Assembly: GCF_002005205.3 (NCBI RefSeq)
Contig: NZ_CP019702.2
Location: 1,244,001 to 1,308,000, forward strand
DNA from: Rhizobium rhizogenes
Lineage (GTDB): Bacteria; Pseudomonadota; Alphaproteobacteria; Rhizobiales; Rhizobiaceae
Direction of reading: 5' to 3'
Length of the DNA stretch: 64,000 nt
A program made the position numbers and the translations under genes. Of the stretch, positions 44,751 to 53,347 are shown one piece after another. How positions within the stretch are numbered: position 1 is the first letter of the stretch; every line of letters begins with the position of its first letter. The notes below the pieces were generated by a model. That model had not been told where the DNA came from and made no database searches. It saw only the letters and a program-made list of their open reading frames with translations.

Positions 44751-45782
44751 ATGAAAGCGGTTGTCATCCACGCGGCGAAGGATCTGCGGATCGAGGAACG
44801 GGAGACCGAGCAGCCCGGCCCGGGGCAGGTCGAGGTCGCCATCGAGGCGGGTGGTATCTGCGGCTCCGATCTGCATTATTACAATCACGGCGGCTTCGGC
44901 ACCGTGCGCGTGCGGGAGCCGATGATCCTCGGCCATGAGGTCGCCGGCACCATCAAGGCTTTGGGAGAAGGTGTCTCCGGTCTCACCGTTGGCGACCGCG
45001 TTGCCGTATCGCCGAGCCGGCCCTGCAACCATTGCGAATTTTGCCTGAAGGGCCAGCAGAACCAGTGCCTGAACATGCGCTTTTATGGCTCCGCCATGCC
45101 GATGCCGCATATTCAGGGCGCGTTTCGCCAGCGCCTCGTTGCCGAGGCCTATCAGTGCCACAAGGTACGGGATGGCATCTCCATTCATGAAGCGGCGATG
45201 GCCGAACCTTTCGCGGTAACGCTGCATGGCGTCAACCGCGCCGGCGCATTGACCGACAAGCGCGTTCTGGTCACCGGCTGCGGGCCGATCGGCGCGCTTT
45301 CCATTATCGCCGCCCGCGCCCATGGCGCCCGGGAAATCGTCGCAACCGATGTCATGGATGCGGTTTTGCAAAAGGCGCTCGCCATCGGCGCCGACCGTGT
45401 CATCAATGTCGCCAGCGACCCGGATGCGCTCTCCGCCTATTCGGCGAACAAGGGTTATTTCGACGTCCAGTTCGAGGCATCCGGAAATGAAAGAGCCGTC
45501 CGTTCGGGTCTTGAAGCGCTGAAACCGCGCTCCACCGTGGTTCAGCTCGGTCTTGGCGGTGATGTGTCCATTCCGCAGAACATGGTGGTGGCCAAGGAAA
45601 TCGAGATGAAGGGCACCTTCCGGTTCCATGAGGAATTTGGACTTGCCGTCGATTTCATCAACCACCGCCGCGTTGATCTGAAGCCATTGCTGACCGGAAC
45701 CTTTCCTTTGGAAGAGGCGGTCACAGCCTTCGAAACTGCGGGTGACAGAAGCAAATCCATGAAGGTCCAGCTTGCCTTCTGA
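44751..45782 (+). CDS. Zinc-dependent dehydrogenase (L-idonate 5-dehydrogenase-like)
   Basis: A 343-residue medium-chain zinc dehydrogenase. The catalytic zinc ligands lie in GGICGSDLHYY and LGHEVAG, and the structural zinc cysteines in CNHCEFCLKGQQNQC. The HYYNHGGFGTVRVREP segment is typical of L-idonate 5-dehydrogenase (IdnD), which oxidises idonate to 5-ketogluconate. GGGAGGAGAGAC precedes the ATG. It is the last gene of the operon; a sugar-acid substrate is therefore likely for the whole unit. Confidence 0.87.
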   Translation: MKAVVIHAAKDLRIEERETEQPGPGQVEVAIEAGGICGSDLHYYNHGGFGTVRVREPMILGHEVAGTIKALGEGVSGLTVGDRVAVSPSRPCNHCEFCLKGQQNQCLNMRFYGSAMPMPHIQGAFRQRLVAEAYQCHKVRDGISIHEAAMAEPFAVTLHGVNRAGALTDKRVLVTGCGPIGALSIIAARAHGAREIVATDVMDAVLQKALAIGADRVINVASDPDALSAYSANKGYFDVQFEASGNERAVRSGLEALKPRSTVVQLGLGGDVSIPQNMVVAKEIEMKGTFRFHEEFGLAVDFINHRRVDLKPLLTGTFPLEEAVTAFETAGDRSKSMKVQLAF

Positions 45783-45807
45783 TTTTCCCGGCGCGGTCAA
45801 CGCTGCG

Positions 45808-45839
45808 GATCACAAGCGCAACAGTCTGCGCTTGTGATC
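45808..45839. terminator. Perfect 13-bp stem-loop between converging operons
   Basis: GATCACAAGCGCA (45808-45820), loop ACAGTC, TGCGCTTGTGATC (45827-45839), then TTGTGT on the right. It lies between the converging dehydrogenase (stop 45782) and ABC ATPase (stop 45857) genes and can terminate both. Confidence 0.65.
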
Positions 45840-45856
45840 TTGTGTCCTGCTGGCGA

Positions 45857-46645
45857 TCAGTTGTTGAGATAGGTCTTGAGGAAGCTGCGCGTCCTCTCCT
45901 GTTGCGGCCGGACGAAGATTTCGGAGGGCGGGCCTTCCTCCACCACCAGCCCCTTGTCCATGAACAGCACGCGGTCGGCGACTTCCGCGGCAAAACGCAT
46001 TTCATGGGTCACGATCAGCATGGTCATGTGCTCTCTCGCCAGTTGTTTCATGACCTGGTTGACCTCTTCCACCAGTTCCGGGTCGAGAGCGGAGGTGGCT
46101 TCATCGAACAGCATGACTTTTGGCCGCATGGCGAGCGCCCGGGCAATAGCAACCCGCTGTTTCTGGCCGCCGGAGAGCATGGAAGGATAGGCCGCCGCCC
46201 TGGCATCCAGCCCCACCTTGGCAAGCAGTGACATGGCAAGCTCCGTTGCCGCGCCTTTGGCCATGTTTTTGAGCGTGATCGGCCCCAGCGTGATATTTTC
46301 CAGCACGCTGAGATGCGGGAACAGGTTGAAGTGCTGGAAGACCATGCCCATGTCCTGACGCACGGCATTGATGTGGCGTTCGAAAGCCCGGCCCTTGAGC
46401 GGCTGGTTTACCTGCACACCTTCGAGATAGATTTCTCCGGAATTGACCGTTTCCAGATGGTTGATGGAGCGCAAGAGCGTGCTCTTGCCGGAGCCGCTCG
46501 GCCCGATGATCGCAACGATCTGGCCCTTTGCGACGGAAAGATTGATATTCTTCAGAACTTCGAGCTCGCCATAGGACTTTGCGACATTGCGCACGTCGAC
46601 AGTGGGCTGGATTGCGGGCTGGACCATCGGCCGGGAATTGCTCAT
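45857..46645 (-). CDS. Amino-acid ABC transporter ATP-binding protein
   Basis: A 262-residue GlnQ/HisP-type ATPase with Walker [10 protein letters not shown], signature LSGGQKQRV, Walker [13 protein letters not shown] and switch VTHEMRF. The N-terminal 15 residues are a polar extension. It overlaps the upstream permease gene by four bases and is the last gene of a four-gene importer operon. Confidence 0.93.
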   Translation of the reverse strand: MSNSRPMVQPAIQPTVDVRNVAKSYGELEVLKNINLSVAKGQIVAIIGPSGSGKSTLLRSINHLETVNSGEIYLEGVQVNQPLKGRAFERHINAVRQDMGMVFQHFNLFPHLSVLENITLGPITLKNMAKGAATELAMSLLAKVGLDARAAAYPSMLSGGQKQRVAIARALAMRPKVMLFDEATSALDPELVEEVNQVMKQLAREHMTMLIVTHEMRFAAEVADRVLFMDKGLVVEEGPPSEIFVRPQQERTRSFLKTYLNN

Positions 46646-47295
46646 CGGATAAACTCCATTTTTTTGTCTGCCCTGCGCAATGCGAATTCCAGCGTCACGT
46701 TGATCGCGTAATAGATCGCGGCAGCAACAAGATAGAATTCGAAGGGACGATAGGTTTCGCTGATCGCCTGCTGGGAGGCGAGAACCAGTTCCGAAACACC
46801 GAGAACCGAAACCACGGCGGTGTCCTTCAGCATGGCGATCATGTTGTTGCCGATCTGCGGCAGCGCGCGCACCACGGCCTGCGGCACGATGACGTAACGC
46901 AATGTCTGCACCTTGCTGAAACCGATGCTGCGGGCGCCCTCCGTCTGGCCGCTATCGATGCCGAGGATGCAGATGCGGATGATATCGGCATTGTAGACGG
47001 CGAAATGCAGTCCGAGGCCGATGATGCCGGTCCATATTGCCGGTATGTTCACTCCGATCTGGGAAAGGCCGTAATAGATGAAATAGAGCTGCAGTAGCAG
47101 CGGCGTTCCCATCAGCACCCAGCTGACGAAACGCACGGGATATTGCGCGATACGCGGCGCATAAAGCGTGGCGAGCGCGATGAGTACGCCGCCTGCAAAG
47201 CTGATGACGGCGGCGCTTGCGGCGATGATGACCGTCCACAGCGCGCCGGTGAGGATCGCGGCGGCAAAGGGCGGAACAATGGTGAAATCCAGCAT
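46642..47295 (-). CDS. Amino-acid ABC transporter permease
   Basis: A 217-residue HisM/GlnP-type permease with five or so membrane segments, [20 protein letters not shown] and an EAA-type [16 protein letters not shown] loop. It lies ten bases after the first permease gene and overlaps the ATPase gene by four bases. Confidence 0.9.
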   Translation of the reverse strand: MLDFTIVPPFAAAILTGALWTVIIAASAAVISFAGGVLIALATLYAPRIAQYPVRFVSWVLMGTPLLLQLYFIYYGLSQIGVNIPAIWTGIIGLGLHFAVYNADIIRICILGIDSGQTEGARSIGFSKVQTLRYVIVPQAVVRALPQIGNNMIAMLKDTAVVSVLGVSELVLASQQAISETYRPFEFYLVAAAIYYAINVTLEFALRRADKKMEFIR

Positions 47296-47305
47296 GGAAT
47301 ACCTC

Positions 47306-47953
47306 CTATTTCAGCGCAAAACGGGCATCGAGCGCGTCGATCAGGCGGGCAAGCAGATAGACCAGCACCATGTAGATCGCTGCCGAGACGGCGAAGATTT
47401 CAAAGGGACGATAGGTCGAGCCGATGAACCGCTGGGCGGTATAGGTCAGCTCCACGACGGAGATGGCGGAAACCAGCGATGAGCCCTTGAGCAGCATGAT
47501 CGCGTTGACGCCGATGGATCGGATCATCAGCCGGCCGGCCTGTGGCAACACCACGAGCCGCATCGTCTGCCCACGGCCGAAACCGATCGAACGGGCCGCT
47601 TCCGTCTGTCCCTTGTCGACGGTGAGGATTGCGCCGCGCATGGCTTCGGCAAGATAGGCGCCGACATTGATGCCGAGGCCGATCGCGCCGGCGGTGAAAG
47701 GGTCGAGATCGATACCGATCTGCGGGCCGCCGAAATAGAGGATGAAAAGCTGCAGCAGGCAGGGCGTTCCGCGAAAGACGCTGACATAGGCGCCGCCGAC
47801 GAAGCGCAGAAGCTTCGAGCGGGCAAGGCGCGCCGCTGTCGCCAGCGTGGCAAGGACGAGGCCGAGGGCCAGGGCAAGCGCGGTGATTTCAAGTGTGACG
47901 AGAGCGGCTTCCAGAAAAAACGGAAAAACCTGCGTCATTAAGGAGAAGCCCAT
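47306..47953 (-). CDS. Amino-acid ABC transporter permease
   Basis: A 215-residue permease of the same family, with SVFRGTPCLLQLFILYFGG and TEAARSIGFGRGQTMRL. I use the ATG at 47953 because GAGGAGG stands just before it; a longer frame upstream would run through the stem-loop following the binding-protein gene. It pairs with the next permease. Confidence 0.9.
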   Translation of the reverse strand: MGFSLMTQVFPFFLEAALVTLEITALALALGLVLATLATAARLARSKLLRFVGGAYVSVFRGTPCLLQLFILYFGGPQIGIDLDPFTAGAIGLGINVGAYLAEAMRGAILTVDKGQTEAARSIGFGRGQTMRLVVLPQAGRLMIRSIGVNAIMLLKGSSLVSAISVVELTYTAQRFIGSTYRPFEIFAVSAAIYMVLVYLLARLIDALDARFALK

Positions 47954-47983
47954 TGTGCCTCCTCTCGAACTGAGAAAGGAAAG

Positions 47984-48007
47984 AGAAGGTCCACGAGCGG
48001 ACCCTCC
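47984..48007 (-). terminator. Intercistronic stem-loop after binding-protein gene
   Basis: On the transcript GGAGGGUCC pairs with GGACCUUCU (nine pairs, two of them G-U) around GCUCGU. It lies between the binding-protein stop (48034) and the first permease start (47953) and resembles the other post-binding-protein hairpins in this window. Confidence 0.4.
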
Positions 48008-48033
48008 TTCCATGATTTATGTCGGGGCAGCTG

Positions 48034-48810
48034 TCAGCGAATGTCGCGACCGACCCATTTCATCGAAATCTTTTCGTAGGTGCCATCGGCGCGCATGTCG
48101 TCCAGCGCCTTCTGGATGGCGTCCTTGAGTTCGCCGCTGTTCTTGCGCAGCGCAATGCCGATGCTGTCGCCATTTCCGGCGTCTGGAATGGCGATTTCGC
48201 GTACATTCTGACCGCTGCTTTTCGAGGCCACGAGAACGGGAATGGAATCTGCGGCGATGGCGTCGATGCGGCCGGCCTGGAGGTCGAGCAGTGCTTCTGA
48301 CAGAGCCTTGTATGTCCGCACGGTCCAGCCGCCGCGCTGGCGTGCCCATTTGTCGCTGACTTCACCGAGGGTGACGCCGACGCTCTTGTCCTTCAGGTCA
48401 TCGAGCGATTTCGCCGGTGATATTTCGGGAACGAAGACGGCCCTGCCACTATGGTAATAGGGGCCGGCGAAGGCGACGGCCTTTTCGCGTTCCGGCGTGA
48501 TGGTCATGGACCCTACGACTGCATCATATTTGCCTGAAATCAGGCCGGCGATAATGCCGTCCCACGCCGTCGTCACCACAACCGGTTTCACGCCAAGGCG
48601 CTTTGCCAGTTCATTACCGATATCGACATCGAAGCCGACGACTTCGTTCTTGTCGTTGACGAAGCTGAAGGGCGGAAAGCTGCCACTCATGGCGAAGCTG
48701 AAGGTGCCGCGTTCCCTGACCTTGGCCAGATCGTCGGCGGAAGCCGGCAAGGCGGCTGCCAGAGCGGCGACGGCCAGCCCGGCAAAAGCTATTTTCTTGA
48801 GGATCGACAT
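48034..48810 (-). CDS. Amino-acid ABC substrate-binding protein (family 3)
   Basis: A 258-residue periplasmic binding protein with a Sec signal (residues 1-25, ending PASA). Family-3 features are GTFSFAMSGSFPPFSFVN, GFDVDIGNELAKRLGV and SMTITPEREKAVAFAGPYY; the TITPER segment carries the Arg that binds the amino-acid alpha-carboxylate. It heads the importer operon. Its neighbours upstream are ctlX and ocd, so citrulline, ornithine or arginine are natural candidate ligands. Confidence 0.92.
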   Translation of the reverse strand: MSILKKIAFAGLAVAALAAALPASADDLAKVRERGTFSFAMSGSFPPFSFVNDKNEVVGFDVDIGNELAKRLGVKPVVVTTAWDGIIAGLISGKYDAVVGSMTITPEREKAVAFAGPYYHSGRAVFVPEISPAKSLDDLKDKSVGVTLGEVSDKWARQRGGWTVRTYKALSEALLDLQAGRIDAIAADSIPVLVASKSSGQNVREIAIPDAGNGDSIGIALRKNSGELKDAIQKALDDMRADGTYEKISMKWVGRDIR

Positions 48811-49215
48811 GGGGAAACTCCGTATAAAAAGCGTGCAGCTATCTGGCTGCGGACAGCGGAACGCGCTGCACGAAGGTGAAAAACAACGGTGACTGCATGT
48901 TGAGGAAACGCCCTTTTGCCGTTGCGGATCATAGGGGCGGCGCGGGGCTCCTTCCCGCGGCGGGCGTCAGAACATGAGCAATGATTTCTTTGTTTTTGTC
49001 TTCATGAGGAAGGCCCTCCCAAGCCTTTGGATGACGAGAGATGCGCTGGTGGTCCAGTGTGAAGGGACCGATGCGGCATCGATGAAAACAGTCTAGCGAA
49101 GTTGAACGGCTATAAAAAATGGCATTTCAGCGCATTTTCTGTCGGTATTTTGAGCGATTTGTATAGCGGAATTGTCGAAATTGACACTCGCTCAAAATCC
49201 CATTGCAAACCTCTG
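48811..49215. promoter_or_regulatory. 405-base intergenic region with 11-bp inverted repeat
   Basis: This stretch between ctlX and the ABC binding-protein gene has no convincing gene. ATTTTGAGCGA (49147-49157) and TCGCTCAAAAT (49188-49198) form a perfect 11-base inverted repeat with a 30-base AT-rich centre that includes AATTGTC. The dyad is just past the ctlX stop (49216), where it could end that transcript, or it may be an operator. The part nearer 48811 should hold the ABC promoter. Confidence 0.5.
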
Positions 49216-50142
49216 TTATCTTGGCGTCAGGTGAATGCCGGCAAGCGTGCAGCGCACCGAACCGCCGGCTTTCTCGACGGTCGGTATGTCGAGCGCCACC
49301 GGAACGGCGCTTTCGCGGATCGTGTCGATCTGCGCCTGAGTGAGCGAGGCGTAGGCAGTGGAGGAAAGGGAGAGGATGCGGCCGTCCCGTCCCTGCAATT
49401 CCAGCGCATTTCCGGCGAAATTGCGGATCTGGGCATTGGTGAGGGCGATGACCCGTCGCCCTGAGCGCTCAAGCCGGGCGACGATTTCAGCACGCCGGCC
49501 TTCATCGGTGATCATGTCGAGGCCGATCATTGCGTAATCCGTGCCGATGCACATCAGGACATTGGTGTGGTAGACCGGCACTCCCGCCTCGTCACGGGCA
49601 TCGAATACCATCGGCTCGAAATTGAAATGGGTCGAGAAGCGCTCGAGTGCGATCGGATCGGTGCGGTCGGAGCGCACGGCATAGGCGACCCGGTCGATAT
49701 GATCGAGCACCATGGCGCCTGTGCCTTCCAGAAAAAGACTGTCCGGTTCCAGGCCGGAATAATCGATGATGTCCTGAACTCGATAGCGGCTCTTCAACAT
49801 CTCGATGACATCCTGGCGGCGCTCGCGCCTGCGGCTTTCGGCCTTCATCGGATAGATGGCGACATGGCCGCCGGCATGGGTGGAAAACCAGTTGTTGGGA
49901 AAGACGGAATCGGGTGTTTTCGTGCCTTCGTCTTCAAAGAGATGCACCGTCACGCCATGGCTTTCGAGTGTCTGCGCCGCACGGGTGATTTCCGCATGGG
50001 CGATGGCGCTGAAGTCCTCACCACTGTCGGGTGTTGCCTGAAAGCGATTGTCGGCGGCGGTCTCGGTATTGACCGTGAAATGGTGTGGCCGCACCATGAC
50101 GACGGCGGCCGGAGCCTGAACGGAATAGGTTCTTTTCATCAT
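49216..50142 (-). CDS. ctlX: CtlX-type citrulline/arginine amidinohydrolase
   Basis: A 308-residue guanidino-group-modifying (pentein) enzyme related to arginine deiminase and DDAH, matching the citrulline-utilisation hydrolase CtlX. Features are DSVFPNNWFSTH near residue 77, the catalytic His in VYHTNVLMCIG and the catalytic Cys in GGSVRCTLAGIHL close to the C-terminus. CtlX-type enzymes release ornithine from citrulline. GAGGAGCGGG precedes the ATG. It lies eight bases after ocd, whose enzyme converts ornithine to proline. It could also act on arginine. Confidence 0.87.
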   Translation of the reverse strand: MMKRTYSVQAPAAVVMVRPHHFTVNTETAADNRFQATPDSGEDFSAIAHAEITRAAQTLESHGVTVHLFEDEGTKTPDSVFPNNWFSTHAGGHVAIYPMKAESRRRERRQDVIEMLKSRYRVQDIIDYSGLEPDSLFLEGTGAMVLDHIDRVAYAVRSDRTDPIALERFSTHFNFEPMVFDARDEAGVPVYHTNVLMCIGTDYAMIGLDMITDEGRRAEIVARLERSGRRVIALTNAQIRNFAGNALELQGRDGRILSLSSTAYASLTQAQIDTIRESAVPVALDIPTVEKAGGSVRCTLAGIHLTPR

Positions 50143-50150
50143 CCCGCTCC

Positions 50151-51200
50151 TCAGGCCCGCGCACGTTGCAGCATGCCGAAGAGATCACGCGGATCATCGG
50201 GATCGGCGATGATGTCGATGTCCTGATAGAAGCTTGAGCCTTCGAGTTTACCGCGCACGTAACGCAGGGCGGAAAAATCCTCTATGGCGAAACCAACGCT
50301 GTCGAACAGGGTGATCTGGCGTGTGTCCCGACGGCCTTCGGCCTCGCCGAGAACCACTTTCCAGAGCTCCGTTACCGGATAATCCGGGTCCATCTGCTGG
50401 ATTTCGCCCTCGATGCGTGTCTGCGGCGGATATTCGACGAAGGTGTCGGCGCGCAGCAGGATATCCCGGTGCAGCTCCGTCTTGCCGGGGCAGTCGCCGC
50501 CGATGGCGTTGATGTGCACGCCGGCGCCGATCATATTGTCGGTCAGAATGGTTGCATATTGCTTGTCGGCGGTGCAGGTGGTGATGATACCCGCCCCTTC
50601 GATTGCGGCCTGGGCCGATTTGCACGGGATCACCGTCAGGCCGCTTTCCTTCAGGTTGGCGGCCGTTTTTTCCGTTGCGCGGGGATCGATGTCGTAAAGG
50701 CGCACCTCCTCGATACCGAGCACGGCTTTCATTGCCAGCGCCTGAAATTCCGCCTGGGCTCCGTTGCCGATCATCGCCATGACTTTGACGCCCTTCGGCG
50801 CGAGATGCCGGGCGGCCATTGCCGAGGTGGCGGCGGTGCGCAGCGCCGTCAACAGGGTCATTTCCGTCAAAAGCACGGGGTAACCGGTGGATACAGCCGC
50901 GAGCAGGCCGAAGGCGGTGACCGTCTGAAGCCCTTCCGCCATGTTTTTCGGGTGGCCGTTCACATATTTGAAGCCGTAGATTTCCCCGTCGGATGTCGGC
51001 ATAAGCTCAATGACGCCTTCGCGTGAATGCGAGGCGACACGTGGCGTCTTGTCGAAACATGGCCACCGGCGAAAATCCGCCTCGATGGCATCGGTGAGTT
51101 CAACGAGCATCTGCTCTATGCCGATGTGATGCACCAGCCGCATCATGTTCTCGACGCTGACGAAAGGGATAAGGGCTTTTGAAGACGGGGACAGGGGCAT
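50151..51200 (-). CDS. Ornithine cyclodeaminase
   Basis: A 349-residue OCD/mu-crystallin family protein. It has FKYVNGHPKNMAEGLQTV near residue 75, the NAD-binding GNGAQAEFQ near 145 and NAIGGDCPGKTELHRD. The enzyme deaminates ornithine to proline and ammonia with bound NAD. GTGAGGAG precedes the ATG. It forms an operon with ctlX and is divergent from an Lrp-type regulator across a 131-base gap containing a perfect dyad. Confidence 0.92.
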   Translation of the reverse strand: MPLSPSSKALIPFVSVENMMRLVHHIGIEQMLVELTDAIEADFRRWPCFDKTPRVASHSREGVIELMPTSDGEIYGFKYVNGHPKNMAEGLQTVTAFGLLAAVSTGYPVLLTEMTLLTALRTAATSAMAARHLAPKGVKVMAMIGNGAQAEFQALAMKAVLGIEEVRLYDIDPRATEKTAANLKESGLTVIPCKSAQAAIEGAGIITTCTADKQYATILTDNMIGAGVHINAIGGDCPGKTELHRDILLRADTFVEYPPQTRIEGEIQQMDPDYPVTELWKVVLGEAEGRRDTRQITLFDSVGFAIEDFSALRYVRGKLEGSSFYQDIDIIADPDDPRDLFGMLQRARA

Positions 51201-51288
51201 ATGGGCAACTCCTCACTTGCGAGAGCGAAGATAGCTGCGGGGCCTGTTCAACTGAAATCGCAGAAGCTTGTTGTTTCTGAAGTCATTT

Positions 51289-51303
51289 TGAACAATATGT
51301 TCA
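51289..51303. promoter_or_regulatory. Candidate Lrp/AsnC operator
   Basis: TGAACA-ATA-TGTTCA: a perfect 15-base dyad with an AT-rich centre in the ocd/lrp divergent gap. Lrp-family proteins typically bind 15-base AT-centred dyads. It is 28 bases before the regulator start and 85 before ocd, so it could serve both promoters. Inferred only. Confidence 0.5.
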
Positions 51304-51331
51304 GTCCAATTGTCAATTCGGTCAAATCCCC

Positions 51332-51769
51332 ATGAGCATCGCAAAATACATACCGGATGAACTCGACCGGCAAATCATCGCTCACCTCAGGGTCGATGGT
51401 CGGGCGTCGCTTGCCAAACTTTCCGATGCGCTGGGTGTCGCGCGCGGCACGGTGCAGAACCGGCTGGACCGGCTGACGGAAACCGGCACGCTGCTCGGTT
51501 TTACCGTGCGGGTGCGCGAGGATTATGATGATCGTGCTGTCCACGCGGTGATGATGATCGAGGTCATGGGAAAATCGACCACGCAGGTCATCCGCAAGCT
51601 GCGTGGCATTGCCGAGATTTCCTCGCTCCATACCACCAATGGCAACTGGGATCTGGTGGCGAATATCCGCGCCGGCAGCCTCTCGGATTTCGACCGGGTG
51701 CTGCGGGAGGTCCGTATGATAGACGGCGTCTCGAACAGCGAAACCAGCCTCTTGCTGAGCAGCGTTTAG
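51332..51769 (+). CDS. Lrp/AsnC-family transcriptional regulator
   Basis: A 145-residue regulator with an N-terminal winged helix (LDRQIIAHLRVDGRASLAKL, GVARGTVQNRLDRL) and a C-terminal RAM ligand-binding domain (about 70-145, HTTNGNWDLVANI). Such proteins sense amino acids. It is divergent from ocd-ctlX and is the probable regulator of ornithine/citrulline breakdown. Its start has no strong Shine-Dalgarno sequence. Confidence 0.92.
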   Translation: MSIAKYIPDELDRQIIAHLRVDGRASLAKLSDALGVARGTVQNRLDRLTETGTLLGFTVRVREDYDDRAVHAVMMIEVMGKSTTQVIRKLRGIAEISSLHTTNGNWDLVANIRAGSLSDFDRVLREVRMIDGVSNSETSLLLSSV

Positions 51770-51802
51770 GGGCTGCCTTGCGAGACAAGACTGCCGCTCA
51801 CA

Positions 51803-52744
51803 TCATCTCTTCAGCCGTCTGATAAAGCGCTGTTCCAGAACCTCGCTTCCCCATTGGCTGCCGGGATGTTCTTCGACGCAGGCGAAACCATGCGTCTCGT
51901 AGAGATGCCGGGCGGCCGAAAGGCCGTTGAATGTCCATAGATGGGTTTCGGCAAAGGCGTTCTTATCGGCAAAGGCCAGAGCGGCTGCAAGCAGCCTGCG
52001 TCCGACACCGCCGCCGCGCACGCTGTCATCCACGATGAACCAGCGTAGATGCGCGATCTCCGATCCCAGGTCTTCGCCATCAATGGCGACGGAGCCGACA
52101 ATCTCGTCGCCGCGCATCGCGGTCCATATCGCATTTTGCGGTCTTTCGAGCCGGTTGCAAAAGGAGGCGAGGCCTTCGGCGACAACGGATTCGAAACGCT
52201 GGCCGAAGCCGGATGTTCGGGCGTAGTAGAGCGCATGCATCTGTGTTATGCGGGCGATGATGCCTGGCCGATATCCCGAGACGATATCGATGGCGGGTGC
52301 GGCGGCATCGCTTCGGTCTCCCAGCGCATCGGCATAAAGGCGAAGCCCGGCAAGGATGGTATTTGCATCCGCCGGTGTCAGCTGTGTCAGGGCGCCGGAT
52401 ACCTGCCGGTTGGCGAAGGCGTGAATGGCTTCGACCCGCTTTTGTCCCCTGTCGGCAAGAAACAGCAGCTTGATACGGTTATCCTGCCCGTCCGCCTTCT
52501 CCAGAATATCTCCTGACAGAACGAGTTTGCGAAGCATGCGGCTGACGCTGGATTTTTCAAGCCGCAGAAGCTTTCCCAGATCACGCGCCGTAATTCCGGG
52601 GCATGTCTCGATCTCGATCAGGGCGTGAACGGCGGAAGGTGGCAGATCGGTGCCTGCGAAATCGCCGCCCATGAAGCCGAGTTCCCGGACAAGCCGACGT
52701 GAGGTGAAGCGGATGTCATCTATGGGGAGAGACTGTTCGGACAT
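51803..52744 (-). CDS. MarR HTH-GNAT acetyltransferase fusion
   Basis: A 313-residue bifunctional protein. Residues 1-150 are a MarR winged helix (ITARDLGKLLRLEKSSVSRML) and about 160-313 a GNAT domain, with an acetyl-CoA loop VDDSVRGGGVGRRLLA and a conserved RHLYETHGFACVEE end. Such proteins may self-regulate and acetylate an unknown amine or protein. I chose the ATG at 52744; an in-frame start further upstream would place the palindrome inside the coding region. A perfect palindrome lies 15 bases before the ATG. Confidence 0.87.
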   Translation of the reverse strand: MSEQSLPIDDIRFTSRRLVRELGFMGGDFAGTDLPPSAVHALIEIETCPGITARDLGKLLRLEKSSVSRMLRKLVLSGDILEKADGQDNRIKLLFLADRGQKRVEAIHAFANRQVSGALTQLTPADANTILAGLRLYADALGDRSDAAAPAIDIVSGYRPGIIARITQMHALYYARTSGFGQRFESVVAEGLASFCNRLERPQNAIWTAMRGDEIVGSVAIDGEDLGSEIAHLRWFIVDDSVRGGGVGRRLLAAALAFADKNAFAETHLWTFNGLSAARHLYETHGFACVEEHPGSQWGSEVLEQRFIRRLKR

Positions 52745-52758
52745 GGTGAATCCATATT

Positions 52759-52773
52759 GTTGCATCATGCAAC
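52759..52773. promoter_or_regulatory. MarR-type palindromic operator
   Basis: GTTGCAT-C-ATGCAAC is a perfect 15-base palindrome immediately upstream of the MarR-GNAT start. MarR proteins bind short palindromes of this size overlapping their own promoters, so autorepression is expected. The remainder of the gap to 52975 carries no gene. Confidence 0.6.
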
Positions 52774-52975
52774 CATAATCATACTCGATGCGACCTGCCA
52801 AGTTCGGTCTTCCTTAAAATGCTGGATTTTTCCAGGAAATCGGGCAAGCTCCCGTTCAGGATCGTTGGCACGGCTTGGGGGTAATGACCGCCATCGAGAA
52901 AAGATTATCCTCAAGCAGTCTGCGCGGAAGTTTTCGAACCATCGCGATATTTAATTACCCGGCTATGGAGCCGAC

Positions 52976-53320
52976 ATGCCCGATACACCTCGCTTCTTCC
53001 GTTATGCCATTCTTGCTGCGATGTTGCCCGTCGCCGTCCTCGGCATCGTGACGACGCCGAATGAGTATCGCGCCGTTGGCATCGACGCAGTTGATTGTGA
53101 CGGGCCTATATCGGTTCTGATCCCTGCCGTACCGGCGCTTGCAGCCTATGCCATTATCGGCTGGCTGTTCCTGTCGGGTGCAAAGCGCCACCGTTCCCTG
53201 ATCTCCGGCGGCATTTGTGTGGTGGTATCTCTGGTGCTTGTCTGGAGCATCGGGCTGGCGCTTCAGGAGCACCGGCTCAACGCCGCGGAAATGGCCTGCG
53301 GTTCAAGCGGAAAACTCTGA
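52976..53320 (+). CDS. Small membrane protein of unknown function
   Basis: A 114-residue protein with three hydrophobic segments, at about residues 8-26, 44-66 and 75-97, the first possibly a signal anchor. It has two isolated cysteines in VDCDG and MACGS contexts. I recognise no family. GGAG lies before the ATG. It is the only rightward gene in this stretch, between the leftward MarR-GNAT gene and the leftward sugar operon, 27 bases from the latter's last gene. Confidence 0.55.
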   Translation: MPDTPRFFRYAILAAMLPVAVLGIVTTPNEYRAVGIDAVDCDGPISVLIPAVPALAAYAIIGWLFLSGAKRHRSLISGGICVVVSLVLVWSIGLALQEHRLNAAEMACGSSGKL

Positions 53321-53347
53321 CCTTGCATTGAGACGCGGAACGCCGGC

